Shown in pieces: positions 8,187 to 15,150 of a stretch of 64,000 bases of DNA. Position numbers and translations under genes: made by a program. The DNA comes from Bacteroides luti (GTDB lineage Bacteria; Bacteroidota; Bacteroidia; Bacteroidales; Bacteroidaceae): the NCBI RefSeq assembly GCF_900128905.1, contig NZ_FQTV01000009.1, forward strand, positions 1 through 64,000, read 5' to 3'. Numbering within the stretch: position 1 is the first letter of the stretch; each line of letters opens with the position of its first letter. The notes under the pieces were generated by a model. The model worked only from the letters and a program-made list of their open reading frames with translations. It was not told the DNA's origin and searched no databases.

Positions 8187-8921
8187 ATGAAATGTAATAT
8201 TATCAGGCTAGAGGAGACTCGTTCTACAAACGTCTACCTCCGTGATTTATTTTCCAACCAGACAGTACCCGAGTTTACAACAGTAGTAACCGAATACCAG
8301 TCGGCTGGGAGAGGCCAAATGGGGAATTCATGGGAAAGTGAACAGGGTAAGAATCTGCTTTTCTCTGTCTTGCTGCAGCCCGATTTTGTTCAGGCGAGGG
8401 AACAGTTCCTTATTTCCCAGATAACCAGTCTTGCGATAAAAGAATCGCTCGACCGTTTTGCTCCCGGATTTAGTATTAAGTGGCCCAACGATATTTACTG
8501 GAATAAACAGAAAATCTGTGGAATGCTGATAGAAAACGACATTGCAGGCATGATGCTTTCTCACAGCATTCTTGGAATAGGAATCAATATTAATCAGGAG
8601 GTCTTTGTGAGTAATGCACCAAACCCGATATCCCTGAAAACAATCACCGGAGATATTCAGGACAAAGACGAGATTCTGGCCGACATACTTCATCGCCTTT
8701 CTGCTTATTACGAATTGCTGCGAAAAGGAGAGGAAGAGAAAATCAGTAGCCTATATTTTAATTCATTATTTCGGAAAGAAGGTTTTTATCGATATGCAGA
8801 CAAAAATGGCGAATTCTCTGCCAAAATTACACGTATTGCACCCGGAGGAGTTTTGATTCTGAGTACAGTGTCGGGCGAAGAAAGGGCCTATTTATTTAAA
8901 GAAGTACGTTTTGTACTATAG
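8187..8921 (+). CDS. birA: Biotin-[acetyl-CoA-carboxylase] ligase
   Basis: Biotin protein ligase of 244 residues. It activates biotin with ATP and attaches it to the biotin carrier domain of acyl-CoA carboxylases. The biotinyl-AMP loop GRGQMGNSW starts at residue 41 and KWPNDIYW at residue 98, with KICGMLIE after it. It lacks the N-terminal helix-turn-helix of E. coli BirA, so it should be an enzyme only and not a repressor. It follows the MmcQ gene by 3 bp and is closed by a strong hairpin at 8958-8999. Confidence 0.95.
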   Translation: MKCNIIRLEETRSTNVYLRDLFSNQTVPEFTTVVTEYQSAGRGQMGNSWESEQGKNLLFSVLLQPDFVQAREQFLISQITSLAIKESLDRFAPGFSIKWPNDIYWNKQKICGMLIENDIAGMMLSHSILGIGININQEVFVSNAPNPISLKTITGDIQDKDEILADILHRLSAYYELLRKGEEEKISSLYFNSLFRKEGFYRYADKNGEFSAKITRIAPGGVLILSTVSGEERAYLFKEVRFVL

Positions 8922-8957
8922 TTAATTCTACAGAATACAAAGTATATATTAATAAAG

Positions 8958-8999
8958 AAATAGCGGTCTGTCCTGATTACTCAAGGCAGACCGCTATTT
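8958..8999. terminator. Bidirectional terminator between birA and the TPR gene
   Basis: AAATAGCGGTCTG (8958-8970) and CAGACCGCTATTT (8987-8999) form a perfect 13-bp stem with a 16-base loop, T-rich on the right and A-rich on the left. It lies between convergent genes and can stop both. Confidence 0.85.
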
Positions 9000-9018
9000 T
9001 TATATTAACAAGCAAAGC

Positions 9019-9705
9019 TTATTTATTTGATTCCAATTCTACTAAATGAATTTTATCCAGCGTTTTCTTAGCTTCGGAAGAAGGAAACAGACTTATAACC
9101 TTTTCCAGGTGAGCTTTGGCTTTCTCATATTCGGTTGTAACCAAACGTGCCAGCTCATTTCTATAATGAGCATACTGCATTCTCGTTGGTGTATTCACCT
9201 TCTTAAACTCTTTATCCAGCGTTCGTTTTTCTTTGTCGGCAGTAAAGAAATAGTAGTTTCCTATATAGATATTGGCAGCCAGATTATTATTGTCTAGTGC
9301 AAGAATCTTTTCATAAGATTTTAAAGCTTCGTCTTCCTTCCCCAGAACAACTTCCAGTTCGGCGCAAGGAACAAGATACGAAACTTCATTTGGCTTTAGT
9401 TGTAACAATTCTTTGTAATAAACATAAGCTTTTTCATAATTACGGGTATGCTTGCAATAAAAACCTAATTGGTAAAGCATTTCAGCACGTGCAGGACAAC
9501 TAAAAGAGATGCTATCCAGAAAGAATTTTTCTGATTTAAAAAGATCCTTATCAACCGCAATATGAAACAGATTGCTTGCTTCATTCCAATGCTGCTCGGC
9601 CAAAGCATGAGATATGTTTGGCATAATCTGCTCTACAGTCTGTGCAGAAAGTGACTTAGAGAACAACAAGAAAAAAGAAATTAGAATAGTAAAGTTTATT
9701 CTCAT
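9019..9705 (-). CDS. Exported tetratricopeptide-repeat protein
   Basis: A 228-residue protein with a signal peptide (hydrophobic residues 4-16, cleavage likely after KSLSA near residue 21). The mature part is helical, with TPR-like units, for example AEMLYQLGFYCKHTRNYEKA followed by a second unit, and EALKSYEKILALDNNN. TPR repeats normally mediate protein binding; no enzymatic motif is present. It should act in the periplasm. It stands alone between two terminators or promoters, convergent with birA and divergent from pyrH. A TATCTTTG element at 9731-9738 may be its promoter. Partner unknown. Confidence 0.85.
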   Translation of the reverse strand: MRINFTILISFFLLFSKSLSAQTVEQIMPNISHALAEQHWNEASNLFHIAVDKDLFKSEKFFLDSISFSCPARAEMLYQLGFYCKHTRNYEKAYVYYKELLQLKPNEVSYLVPCAELEVVLGKEDEALKSYEKILALDNNNLAANIYIGNYYFFTADKEKRTLDKEFKKVNTPTRMQYAHYRNELARLVTTEYEKAKAHLEKVISLFPSSEAKKTLDKIHLVELESNK

Positions 9706-9782
9706 ATACGTCTTTTGTTTAGATTCAATACAAAGATATTAATTAATCGATGACAAGTATATTTTAAGTGGAGATTTTTATG

Positions 9783-9790
9783 TAAGTTTG
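9783..9790 (+). promoter_or_regulatory. Putative pyrH -7 element
   Basis: TAAGTTTG matches TAnnTTTG and lies 22 bp before the pyrH start. I see no good TTTG at 19 bp upstream, so support is partial. Confidence 0.4.
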
Positions 9791-9812
9791 CCGAAATTAA
9801 ACATTTAGAAAT

Positions 9813-10523
9813 ATGGTTAAATATAAAAGAATTCTTCTGAAGCTAAGTGGAGAAAGCCTGATGGGAGAAAAACAATATGGTATTGATGAAACTCGTTTAG
9901 GTGAATATGCCCAGCAAATAAAGGAAATTCACGAGCTTGGCGTACAGATTGGAATTGTTATTGGTGGTGGAAATATCTTCCGTGGACTAACCGGAGCATC
10001 CAAAGGTTTCGACCGTGTGAAGGGTGACCAGATGGGTATGCTTGCAACAGTTATTAACAGTCTGGCTTTGAGCTCAGCTCTCGGGTCTGTTGGTGTTAAA
10101 AGCAGAGTGCTTACAGCTGTTCGTATGGAGCCAATTGGTGAGTTCTATAATAAATGGAAAGCTATCGAAACACTAGAGGCCGGAGAGGTGGCAATCTTCT
10201 CGGCAGGTACAGGAAATCCGTTCTTTACTACAGATACCGGTTCGTCATTGCGCGGAATTGAAATAGAAGCAGATGTAATGCTAAAAGGCACTCGCGTAGA
10301 TGGTATCTATACAGCCGACCCAGAAAAGGACAAGACTGCAACAAAATTCAAGGAAATTACATACGATGAAATCTATACTCGTGGATTGAAAGTAATGGAT
10401 CTTACCGCTACAACTATGTGTAAGGAAAACAACTTGCCTATTGTTGTGTTCGATATGGATACAGTTGGCAATTTGAAAAAGGTTATTGAAGGAGAAGATA
10501 TAGGGACTTTAGTTCATAACTAA
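9813..10523 (+). CDS. pyrH: UMP kinase
   Basis: UMP kinase of 236 residues from the amino-acid-kinase superfamily, which phosphorylates UMP to UDP with ATP. Visible signatures are KRILLKLSGESLMG at the N-terminus, IGIVIGGGNIFRG, the GDQMGMLATVINSLAL helix, and GTGNPFFTTDT followed by DVMLKGTRVDGIY. Length and motifs match bacterial PyrH, which is hexameric and unrelated to eukaryotic UMP/CMP kinases. The usual partner frr is not next to it here. Two hairpins follow the stop codon. Confidence 0.97.
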   Translation: MVKYKRILLKLSGESLMGEKQYGIDETRLGEYAQQIKEIHELGVQIGIVIGGGNIFRGLTGASKGFDRVKGDQMGMLATVINSLALSSALGSVGVKSRVLTAVRMEPIGEFYNKWKAIETLEAGEVAIFSAGTGNPFFTTDTGSSLRGIEIEADVMLKGTRVDGIYTADPEKDKTATKFKEITYDEIYTRGLKVMDLTATTMCKENNLPIVVFDMDTVGNLKKVIEGEDIGTLVHN

Positions 10524-10536
10524 CCAGAGTTAGAGT

Positions 10537-10554
10537 AAACTTCCTCGGGAGTTT
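10537..10554 (+). terminator. pyrH terminator
   Basis: AAACT (10537-10541) and AGTTT (10550-10554) flank an inner CC/GG pair and are followed by further T residues. It lies 13 bp after the pyrH stop codon. Confidence 0.6.
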
Positions 10555-10580
10555 TTAAAAATAAAGTAAAGGTAATCTTA

Positions 10581-10620
10581 AAAAGGTGTACGCTAAAAGA
10601 TATTTAGGTGTACACCTTTT
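10581..10620. terminator. Second hairpin between pyrH and aroA
   Basis: AAAAGGTGTAC (10581-10591) and GTACACCTTTT (10610-10620) form a perfect 11-bp stem with an 18-base loop. It could back up the pyrH terminator or stop aroA transcripts from the other side; aroA ends 132 bp to the right. Confidence 0.65.
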
Positions 10621-10752
10621 GTTATTTTGGTCTACTGCTTATGCGGAATGTTTCCTTTAGTTTTGCCTTAACTCCGGCCAGCAAATTACTTAATACTGGT
10701 TGTGTTTTATTATAGCACCTCTTTTATCCGGAATTAGGAAATAAGAGCTTTG

Positions 10753-11982
10753 TTAATCTTCCTGTTGAATAGAAAAACCTGCCTTGGTTAAATCTTCCCA
10801 GTAATGAGGATAAGATTTTGAAACCACTTGAGGATCACAGATCGTGATGGAAGGAATTCTCAGACAAGCCGGAGCAAAAGCCATTGCCATACGGTGATCT
10901 TCGTAAGTCTTTATTGCGGGAGTTTCAGACACAGATTGACGTTCACCATCCCAGTATAATGTAGCTTTTCCGGTTTCCTTAAGCACATATCCCAACTTGC
11001 TCAGTTCGGCAATCAATGCAGCTATACGGTCGGTCTCTTTAATCTTCAGGGTATGTAGTCCTGAGAAGCGGAAAGGAATTCCCATTACGGCGCAAGTTAC
11101 TGCGAATGTCTGTGTAAGATCGGGCTCATTAATAAAGTTATACTCCATTTGTTCGCAGCAAACTCCCGTTTTTCTGAGTAGAGCTCCCTTGGAATTAAAA
11201 ATAGTTTCAACACCTAATTCAGTGAATAACTCTGCCACCTTACTGTCTCCCTGATAGCTATCCGCAAACAAACCATTCAGCTGAATCTCAGCTTGGGGAG
11301 CAAGAGCCGCCATCTGATACCAGTAAGAAGCAGCCGACCAATCAGATTCCACTGTAAATGGTACAGATGTGTAAGGTTTTGGACGCACCTCAATGCAGTT
11401 ATCATACAACCATTCAGCTTCTGCGCCAAAATCTTTCATTAATTGCAGTGTCAGGTTGATATATGGTTTGGAGATAATATCTCCCGTAAGAGTCATTTTT
11501 AGCCCGTTTTTAAGAATAGGGGCAATCATCAGCAGTGCAGATATATACTGTGAACTTACATTTCCTTTAAGAGAGATAGCGCCACCTTCCAGTGGTTTTC
11601 CGCTAATGCGCAACGGAGGGAATCCATTGCTTCGTTCGTATTTAATTTCAGCCCCCAGCATTTTTAGTGCGTTGACCAGAATCTCAATGGGACGTTGCTG
11701 CATACGCTCGGTTCCCGTAATTACCCTTGTTCCCTCTGTTACCGAAAGAAAAGCAGTGAGAAAGCGCATGGCTGTACCGGCAGCCATAATATCTATTGTT
11801 TCATCCTGAGAGGCAAGTGCTTTTACCATTACATTTGTATCATCGCAGTCGGATAGATTTTCCGGTTTATAGGTACCTTTGGCAAGCGCGTTAATAATTA
11901 ATGCACGGTTACTTATACTTTTTGAAGCCGGCAACTGAATGTCGGTACAAACCTGGGCAGGAGCAGAAACTTGAATTCGCAT
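10753..11982 (-). CDS. aroA: 3-phosphoshikimate 1-carboxyvinyltransferase (EPSP synthase)
   Basis: Shikimate-pathway enzyme of 409 residues that joins phosphoenolpyruvate to shikimate-3-phosphate. Signatures: LPASKSISNRALI (residues 17-29, substrate-binding lysine K21), GTAMRFLTAFL, the SSQYISALLM segment, KETDRIAAL and YEDHRMAMAFA. The length is slightly below that of the E. coli enzyme (about 427). It is monocistronic, with long noncoding flanks on both sides; a TATCTTTG element at 12037-12044 is a possible promoter. aroB, another enzyme of the pathway, is in the same window at 24788-25849 but is not linked. Confidence 0.96.
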   Translation of the reverse strand: MRIQVSAPAQVCTDIQLPASKSISNRALIINALAKGTYKPENLSDCDDTNVMVKALASQDETIDIMAAGTAMRFLTAFLSVTEGTRVITGTERMQQRPIEILVNALKMLGAEIKYERSNGFPPLRISGKPLEGGAISLKGNVSSQYISALLMIAPILKNGLKMTLTGDIISKPYINLTLQLMKDFGAEAEWLYDNCIEVRPKPYTSVPFTVESDWSAASYWYQMAALAPQAEIQLNGLFADSYQGDSKVAELFTELGVETIFNSKGALLRKTGVCCEQMEYNFINEPDLTQTFAVTCAVMGIPFRFSGLHTLKIKETDRIAALIAELSKLGYVLKETGKATLYWDGERQSVSETPAIKTYEDHRMAMAFAPACLRIPSITICDPQVVSKSYPHYWEDLTKAGFSIQQED

Positions 11983-12310
11983 GGTAAGTCAGTTAAGAGC
12001 AATATGCTGGTTAAAAAAATAGTATGATTGATGCTACAAAGATAACGATCTTAATTATAAAAGGCCATTTTTCTATGTCCTAATCTTTAAAAAGAGTGAG
12101 GGATGAGCTTAAAAGTGAGGGATAAAGTGAGGGATTGGTGATGGATGATTTTTGTTTTATGCGTTTTAATCGTTTTAATATTAGATGCTTATACTTTTTT
12201 GGTGAGGGAGTGATGGTTGAAAATGATTTTTATAATTAAAGCATAACATCTTAATTACCATGAATTAAAATATTATTTTTGCTGCTCTTTAAAAATAGAG
12301 CATCAAAGAC
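11983..12310. other. Noncoding region with GTGAGGG repeats
   Basis: I see no gene in this divergent region between aroA and the HD gene. It has a minus-strand TATCTTTG (12037-12044) for aroA and the GTGAGGGAT repeat cluster at 12096-12216. The sequence just before the HD gene is A/T-rich and shows no clear TTTG-N19-TAnnTTTG pair. Confidence 0.55.
12096..12216. repeat. GTGAGGGAT repeat cluster, second locus
   Basis: GTGAGGGAT occurs at 12096-12104, 12115-12123 and 12127-12135, followed by GTGATGGATGA, and a related GTGAGGGAGTGATGG lies at 12202-12216. The same words, GTGAGGG and GTGATGG, occur in the left-edge cluster at 79-188. Spacing is irregular. Confidence 0.7.
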
Positions 12311-12865
12311 ATGGAACCAAGAGAACTTATAAATTTTATGAGTATTGCAGAGAAGTTGAAATGCAATACGCGCCATTCGTGGACGTCCACCAATCGTCAC
12401 GAAAGTGTGGCCGAACATAGCTGGAGATTATCATTAATGGCTTACTTTATACAGGATGAATTTCCGGAAGCGGATATCAATAAAGTGATTTTAATGTGTA
12501 TTTTTCACGATCTTGGTGAAGCCATAACCGGAGATATACCTGCATTCAATAAAACAAAGAAGGATGAAGAGATAGAGGATAAGGAGATTACTCAATTAAT
12601 AAATACTTTGCCAGAGGGTTATCGGGAAAAGCTATCTCATCTATTCAAGGAAATGAATGAGTTGCAGACTCTTGAAGCTCGTATCTACAAAGCTTTGGAT
12701 AAAATGGAAACACTGGTTCAGCACAACGAAGCAGATATTTCTACCTGGCTTCCGCTGGAATATAAGTTAAACCTGGAATATGGTGAAGAGGCTGTAAGTT
12801 TCTCATCTTACATGAAAGAATTGAGAAACGAAATATGCAATGACTCTTTAAAAAAGATGGAATAG
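12311..12865 (+). CDS. HD-domain phosphohydrolase (YfbR/HDDC2-like)
   Basis: A 184-residue HD-superfamily hydrolase. Metal ligands are visible as H36 (in VAEHSW), H66-D67 (FHDLGEA) and D130 (KALDKME), with E70 beside the HD pair; this matches the 5'-deoxynucleotidase YfbR/HDDC2 group, which dephosphorylates deoxyribonucleoside monophosphates. It is cytoplasmic. The 3' end is notable: the last codons (KKME) are part of a 17-bp sequence repeated exactly beyond the neighbouring leucine-rich repeat gene, so the original C-terminus may have been longer. Without the insertion the frame would continue into about six more codons (FVFYR, then stop) at 14325. Confidence 0.88.
   Translation: MEPRELINFMSIAEKLKCNTRHSWTSTNRHESVAEHSWRLSLMAYFIQDEFPEADINKVILMCIFHDLGEAITGDIPAFNKTKKDEEIEDKEITQLINTLPEGYREKLSHLFKEMNELQTLEARIYKALDKMETLVQHNEADISTWLPLEYKLNLEYGEEAVSFSSYMKELRNEICNDSLKKME
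12847..12863. repeat. 17-bp direct repeat, left copy
   Basis: TTTAAAAAAGATGGAAT, identical to 14308-14324. Extending three bases left gives 19 of 20 matches. This copy is the end of the HD gene coding sequence and runs into its TAG stop. Confidence 0.85.
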
Positions 12866-12887
12866 GAAACTGAATAAGTCTCCTATT
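12861..12887. terminator. Shared terminator of the HD and leucine-rich repeat genes
   Basis: AATAGGA (12861-12867) pairs with TCCTATT (12881-12887), extended by ACT/AGT across one mismatch. T residues follow on the plus strand and A residues precede it. The stem includes the stop codons of both convergent genes. Confidence 0.6.
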
Positions 12888-14193
12888 TTTCGATGATATT
12901 AGTAAATTCATTCCATCCGGCTGCATCTTTATAGACTATTGCGGTTCCTTTTGGAATATATAATTTACAGTTCTCTTTATCAATTCCATTGAATGAACCC
13001 GAAGCAACCTTTGCTGGCTGTAATGCCTTGCAATGTATTTCTGTTACTCCTGTACAACCAGAGAATGCCTGATAACCAACAGACTCCAGTTCTGCCGGAA
13101 GGGTAAGAGAGGTTAAACCAGTGCATCCGTTGAAAGCGTTCTCTCCAATATAAGTTGTTGTATCTGGAATTGATACGGAAGTTAATCCGGAACAACCAAA
13201 AAATGCGTTTTCGCGTATCGTAGTTACGCTCTTGGGAATAATGATTGAGGTTAATCCGGCACAATCATTGAATGAATTCTCGCTAATGGTAGTCATCTTG
13301 CTTGGCAAAACAATAGCAGCCAGCCCCTTACAACCCAAGAATGCTGCTTCGCCAATAAAAGTTACACTATCAGATATTGTAAGATCAGTAATACCCGAGC
13401 AGTCAAAGAAAGCCCAGTCACCGATGGAAGTCACACTATCTGGAATAACCACAGATTTCAATCCCGAACAATTTCTGAAAGCGTTCTCGCCAATTGAAAT
13501 TACACTATTGGGGATTGTAATAGTGGATAACTTCTCACAATCTCTGAAAACCTGATCGCCTATAGAAGTTAAACTTCCGGAAATTATGACAGAAGCTAAT
13601 TCTTTGCAATCCTTAAAAGCTTCATTGCCGATAGAAGTAACACTGTTTGGAATAATAAGGTCCGTTAATCCTATACAACCCTGGAATGAATCTTCGCCGA
13701 TGGCGGTTACTTTATCACCCAAACTTAATGAAGTTATTCCTTCGCAACCGGAAAATGCATAATTACCAATGGCGCCGCTGGGAATTTCTACTGAAGTCAA
13801 CCCGTTACACCCTTCAAAAGCATAAACTCCAATGTTTAAAATACTATCAGGAATAGTAACAGAAGTAAGTTCTATACAACCCGAAAAAGCTCTTTTCCCA
13901 ATAACGGTAGCCGTATTAGGAAGTGTTATAGAAGTGATTATCTCCATTCCGGCAAACATATACTCCGGAATTTCATTGTTTCGGGTAGTAATATACTCCT
14001 GATCATCATTATAAAAGCTTCCTCCTTCTACAATGTTCACGTCTGCAAGATTAAGTACAGATAAGTTGGCTATGCTACGAATCGTGGCAATATCATCCGC
14101 ATTTATTTCTCCCGTAAGAGTTAAAAGCGTATTGATATTTATCTCGGTTTCGAGCTGAGTACTTAAATTGCCTGCTGTTACATTTGTTTTCAT
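12883..14193 (-). CDS. BspA-like leucine-rich repeat protein
   Basis: A 436-residue protein made almost wholly of about 13 repeats of roughly 23 residues with the pattern SIGxxAFxxCxxLTSVxIPxSV, the LRR_5 type of Treponema/BspA proteins. Such repeats form a solenoid that binds proteins; known members are mostly surface proteins. Oddly, this one starts MKTNVTAGNLSTQLETE with no signal peptide or lipobox, and an in-frame TAG lies about ten codons upstream, so no longer N-terminus exists. The final repeat is followed by a degenerate cap (LYIPKGTAIVYKDAAGW). No C-terminal sorting domain is visible. The gene is bracketed by a 17-bp direct repeat and may be an acquired cassette. Confidence 0.9.
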   Translation of the reverse strand: MKTNVTAGNLSTQLETEININTLLTLTGEINADDIATIRSIANLSVLNLADVNIVEGGSFYNDDQEYITTRNNEIPEYMFAGMEIITSITLPNTATVIGKRAFSGCIELTSVTIPDSILNIGVYAFEGCNGLTSVEIPSGAIGNYAFSGCEGITSLSLGDKVTAIGEDSFQGCIGLTDLIIPNSVTSIGNEAFKDCKELASVIISGSLTSIGDQVFRDCEKLSTITIPNSVISIGENAFRNCSGLKSVVIPDSVTSIGDWAFFDCSGITDLTISDSVTFIGEAAFLGCKGLAAIVLPSKMTTISENSFNDCAGLTSIIIPKSVTTIRENAFFGCSGLTSVSIPDTTTYIGENAFNGCTGLTSLTLPAELESVGYQAFSGCTGVTEIHCKALQPAKVASGSFNGIDKENCKLYIPKGTAIVYKDAAGWNEFTNIIEK

Positions 14194-14517
14194 GATGAAC
14201 TGATTAATTGATATCCTTTCCTATTCACATAGTAAACAAAGAAGATTAATAATGGTTGTTATTACCTATCACCTTTGCTTTTATGCAAACTTACTAAATT
14301 ATTCCTTTTTAAAAAAGATGGAATTTGTTTTTTATCGGTAAAGCCGCCTCGGAAGCCTTAAATATTGATGAATTCTGGTTAATAAGATATTTATTTTGGA
14401 AAAATGAAAGCCGGAACTTGTAAAACTCCTCTTTTTTTGTTTTATTTGTTTTTTAACAAAATAATCGGAATCGCAGAATCTGATTTTAACTTGCTAACCA
14501 AGAACTAATATATAAAC
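14194..14517. other. Noncoding region between the LRR gene and the M23 peptidase
   Basis: No gene is visible. It contains a minus-strand TAAGTTTG (14286-14293), a possible -7 element for the leucine-rich repeat gene, and the right copy of the 17-bp direct repeat (14308-14324). The rest, up to the peptidase start, is T-rich and I see nothing else in it. Confidence 0.5.
14308..14324. repeat. 17-bp direct repeat, right copy
   Basis: TTTAAAAAAGATGGAAT, identical to 12847-12863. Read in the frame of the HD gene it would continue KKME-FVFYR-stop, which suggests it may be the displaced original end of that gene. Confidence 0.8.
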
Positions 14518-15150
14518 ATGACATCACTCTTAAAATCTATTGCATTCTTATTTTCTATAACTTGCTCGCTAAACATGGTGGCTGGGGAACCCGTCAAAGG
14601 TTTTACGGATATGGAAGTCAATCATGTGAGAGTGAAGACCCCGGATGTCTTTGCCGGAAATAATAGCATAACGCTTCATCTGGAAGATTTGCAGAAAGAG
14701 GAGTATTGTTTTCCTTTGCCCGGCGGAAAGGTTATATCTGCCTATGGTACTCGTGGCGGTCACTCAGGCACTGATATAAAGACATGTGCCAATGACACAA
14801 TTCGTTGCACGTTCGACGGTATAGTACGAATGGCAAAAAGATATGGCGGATATGGCAATGTTATTGTTGTTCGCCATAAAAACGGACTGGAAAGTCTTTA
14901 CAGCCACAATTCAAAGAACTTTGTAAAATCGGGCGATGAAGTGAAAGCCGGACAGGCAATTGCTTTAACCGGACGCACCGGGAGTGCAACCACAGAACAT
15001 TTACATTTTGAATTTCGTATAAATGGCTGTCATTTCAATCCCAGTATCATTTTCGATATGAACAATCATACCCTGAAAAAGGCACCTCTGGTTTGTTCTC
15101 ACAAGGGTAATGGCATTTCTGTAAAACCGATTAAGGAAAACGAGTCTTAA
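14518..15150 (+). CDS. M23 family metallopeptidase (LytM-like)
   Basis: Secreted zinc peptidase of 210 residues. The N-terminus (MTSLLKSIAFLFSITCSLNM) is a signal peptide. The LytM signature is complete: H82-x3-D86 in HSGTDIK and H161-L-H163 in EHLHFEF, with H130 in YSHNSK. Such enzymes cut peptide cross-links in peptidoglycan or, if degenerate, activate amidases; all ligands are present, so it should be active. It acts in the periplasm. It is convergent with the M1 aminopeptidase and their stop codons overlap by 4 bp. Confidence 0.93.
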   Translation: MTSLLKSIAFLFSITCSLNMVAGEPVKGFTDMEVNHVRVKTPDVFAGNNSITLHLEDLQKEEYCFPLPGGKVISAYGTRGGHSGTDIKTCANDTIRCTFDGIVRMAKRYGGYGNVIVVRHKNGLESLYSHNSKNFVKSGDEVKAGQAIALTGRTGSATTEHLHFEFRINGCHFNPSIIFDMNNHTLKKAPLVCSHKGNGISVKPIKENES

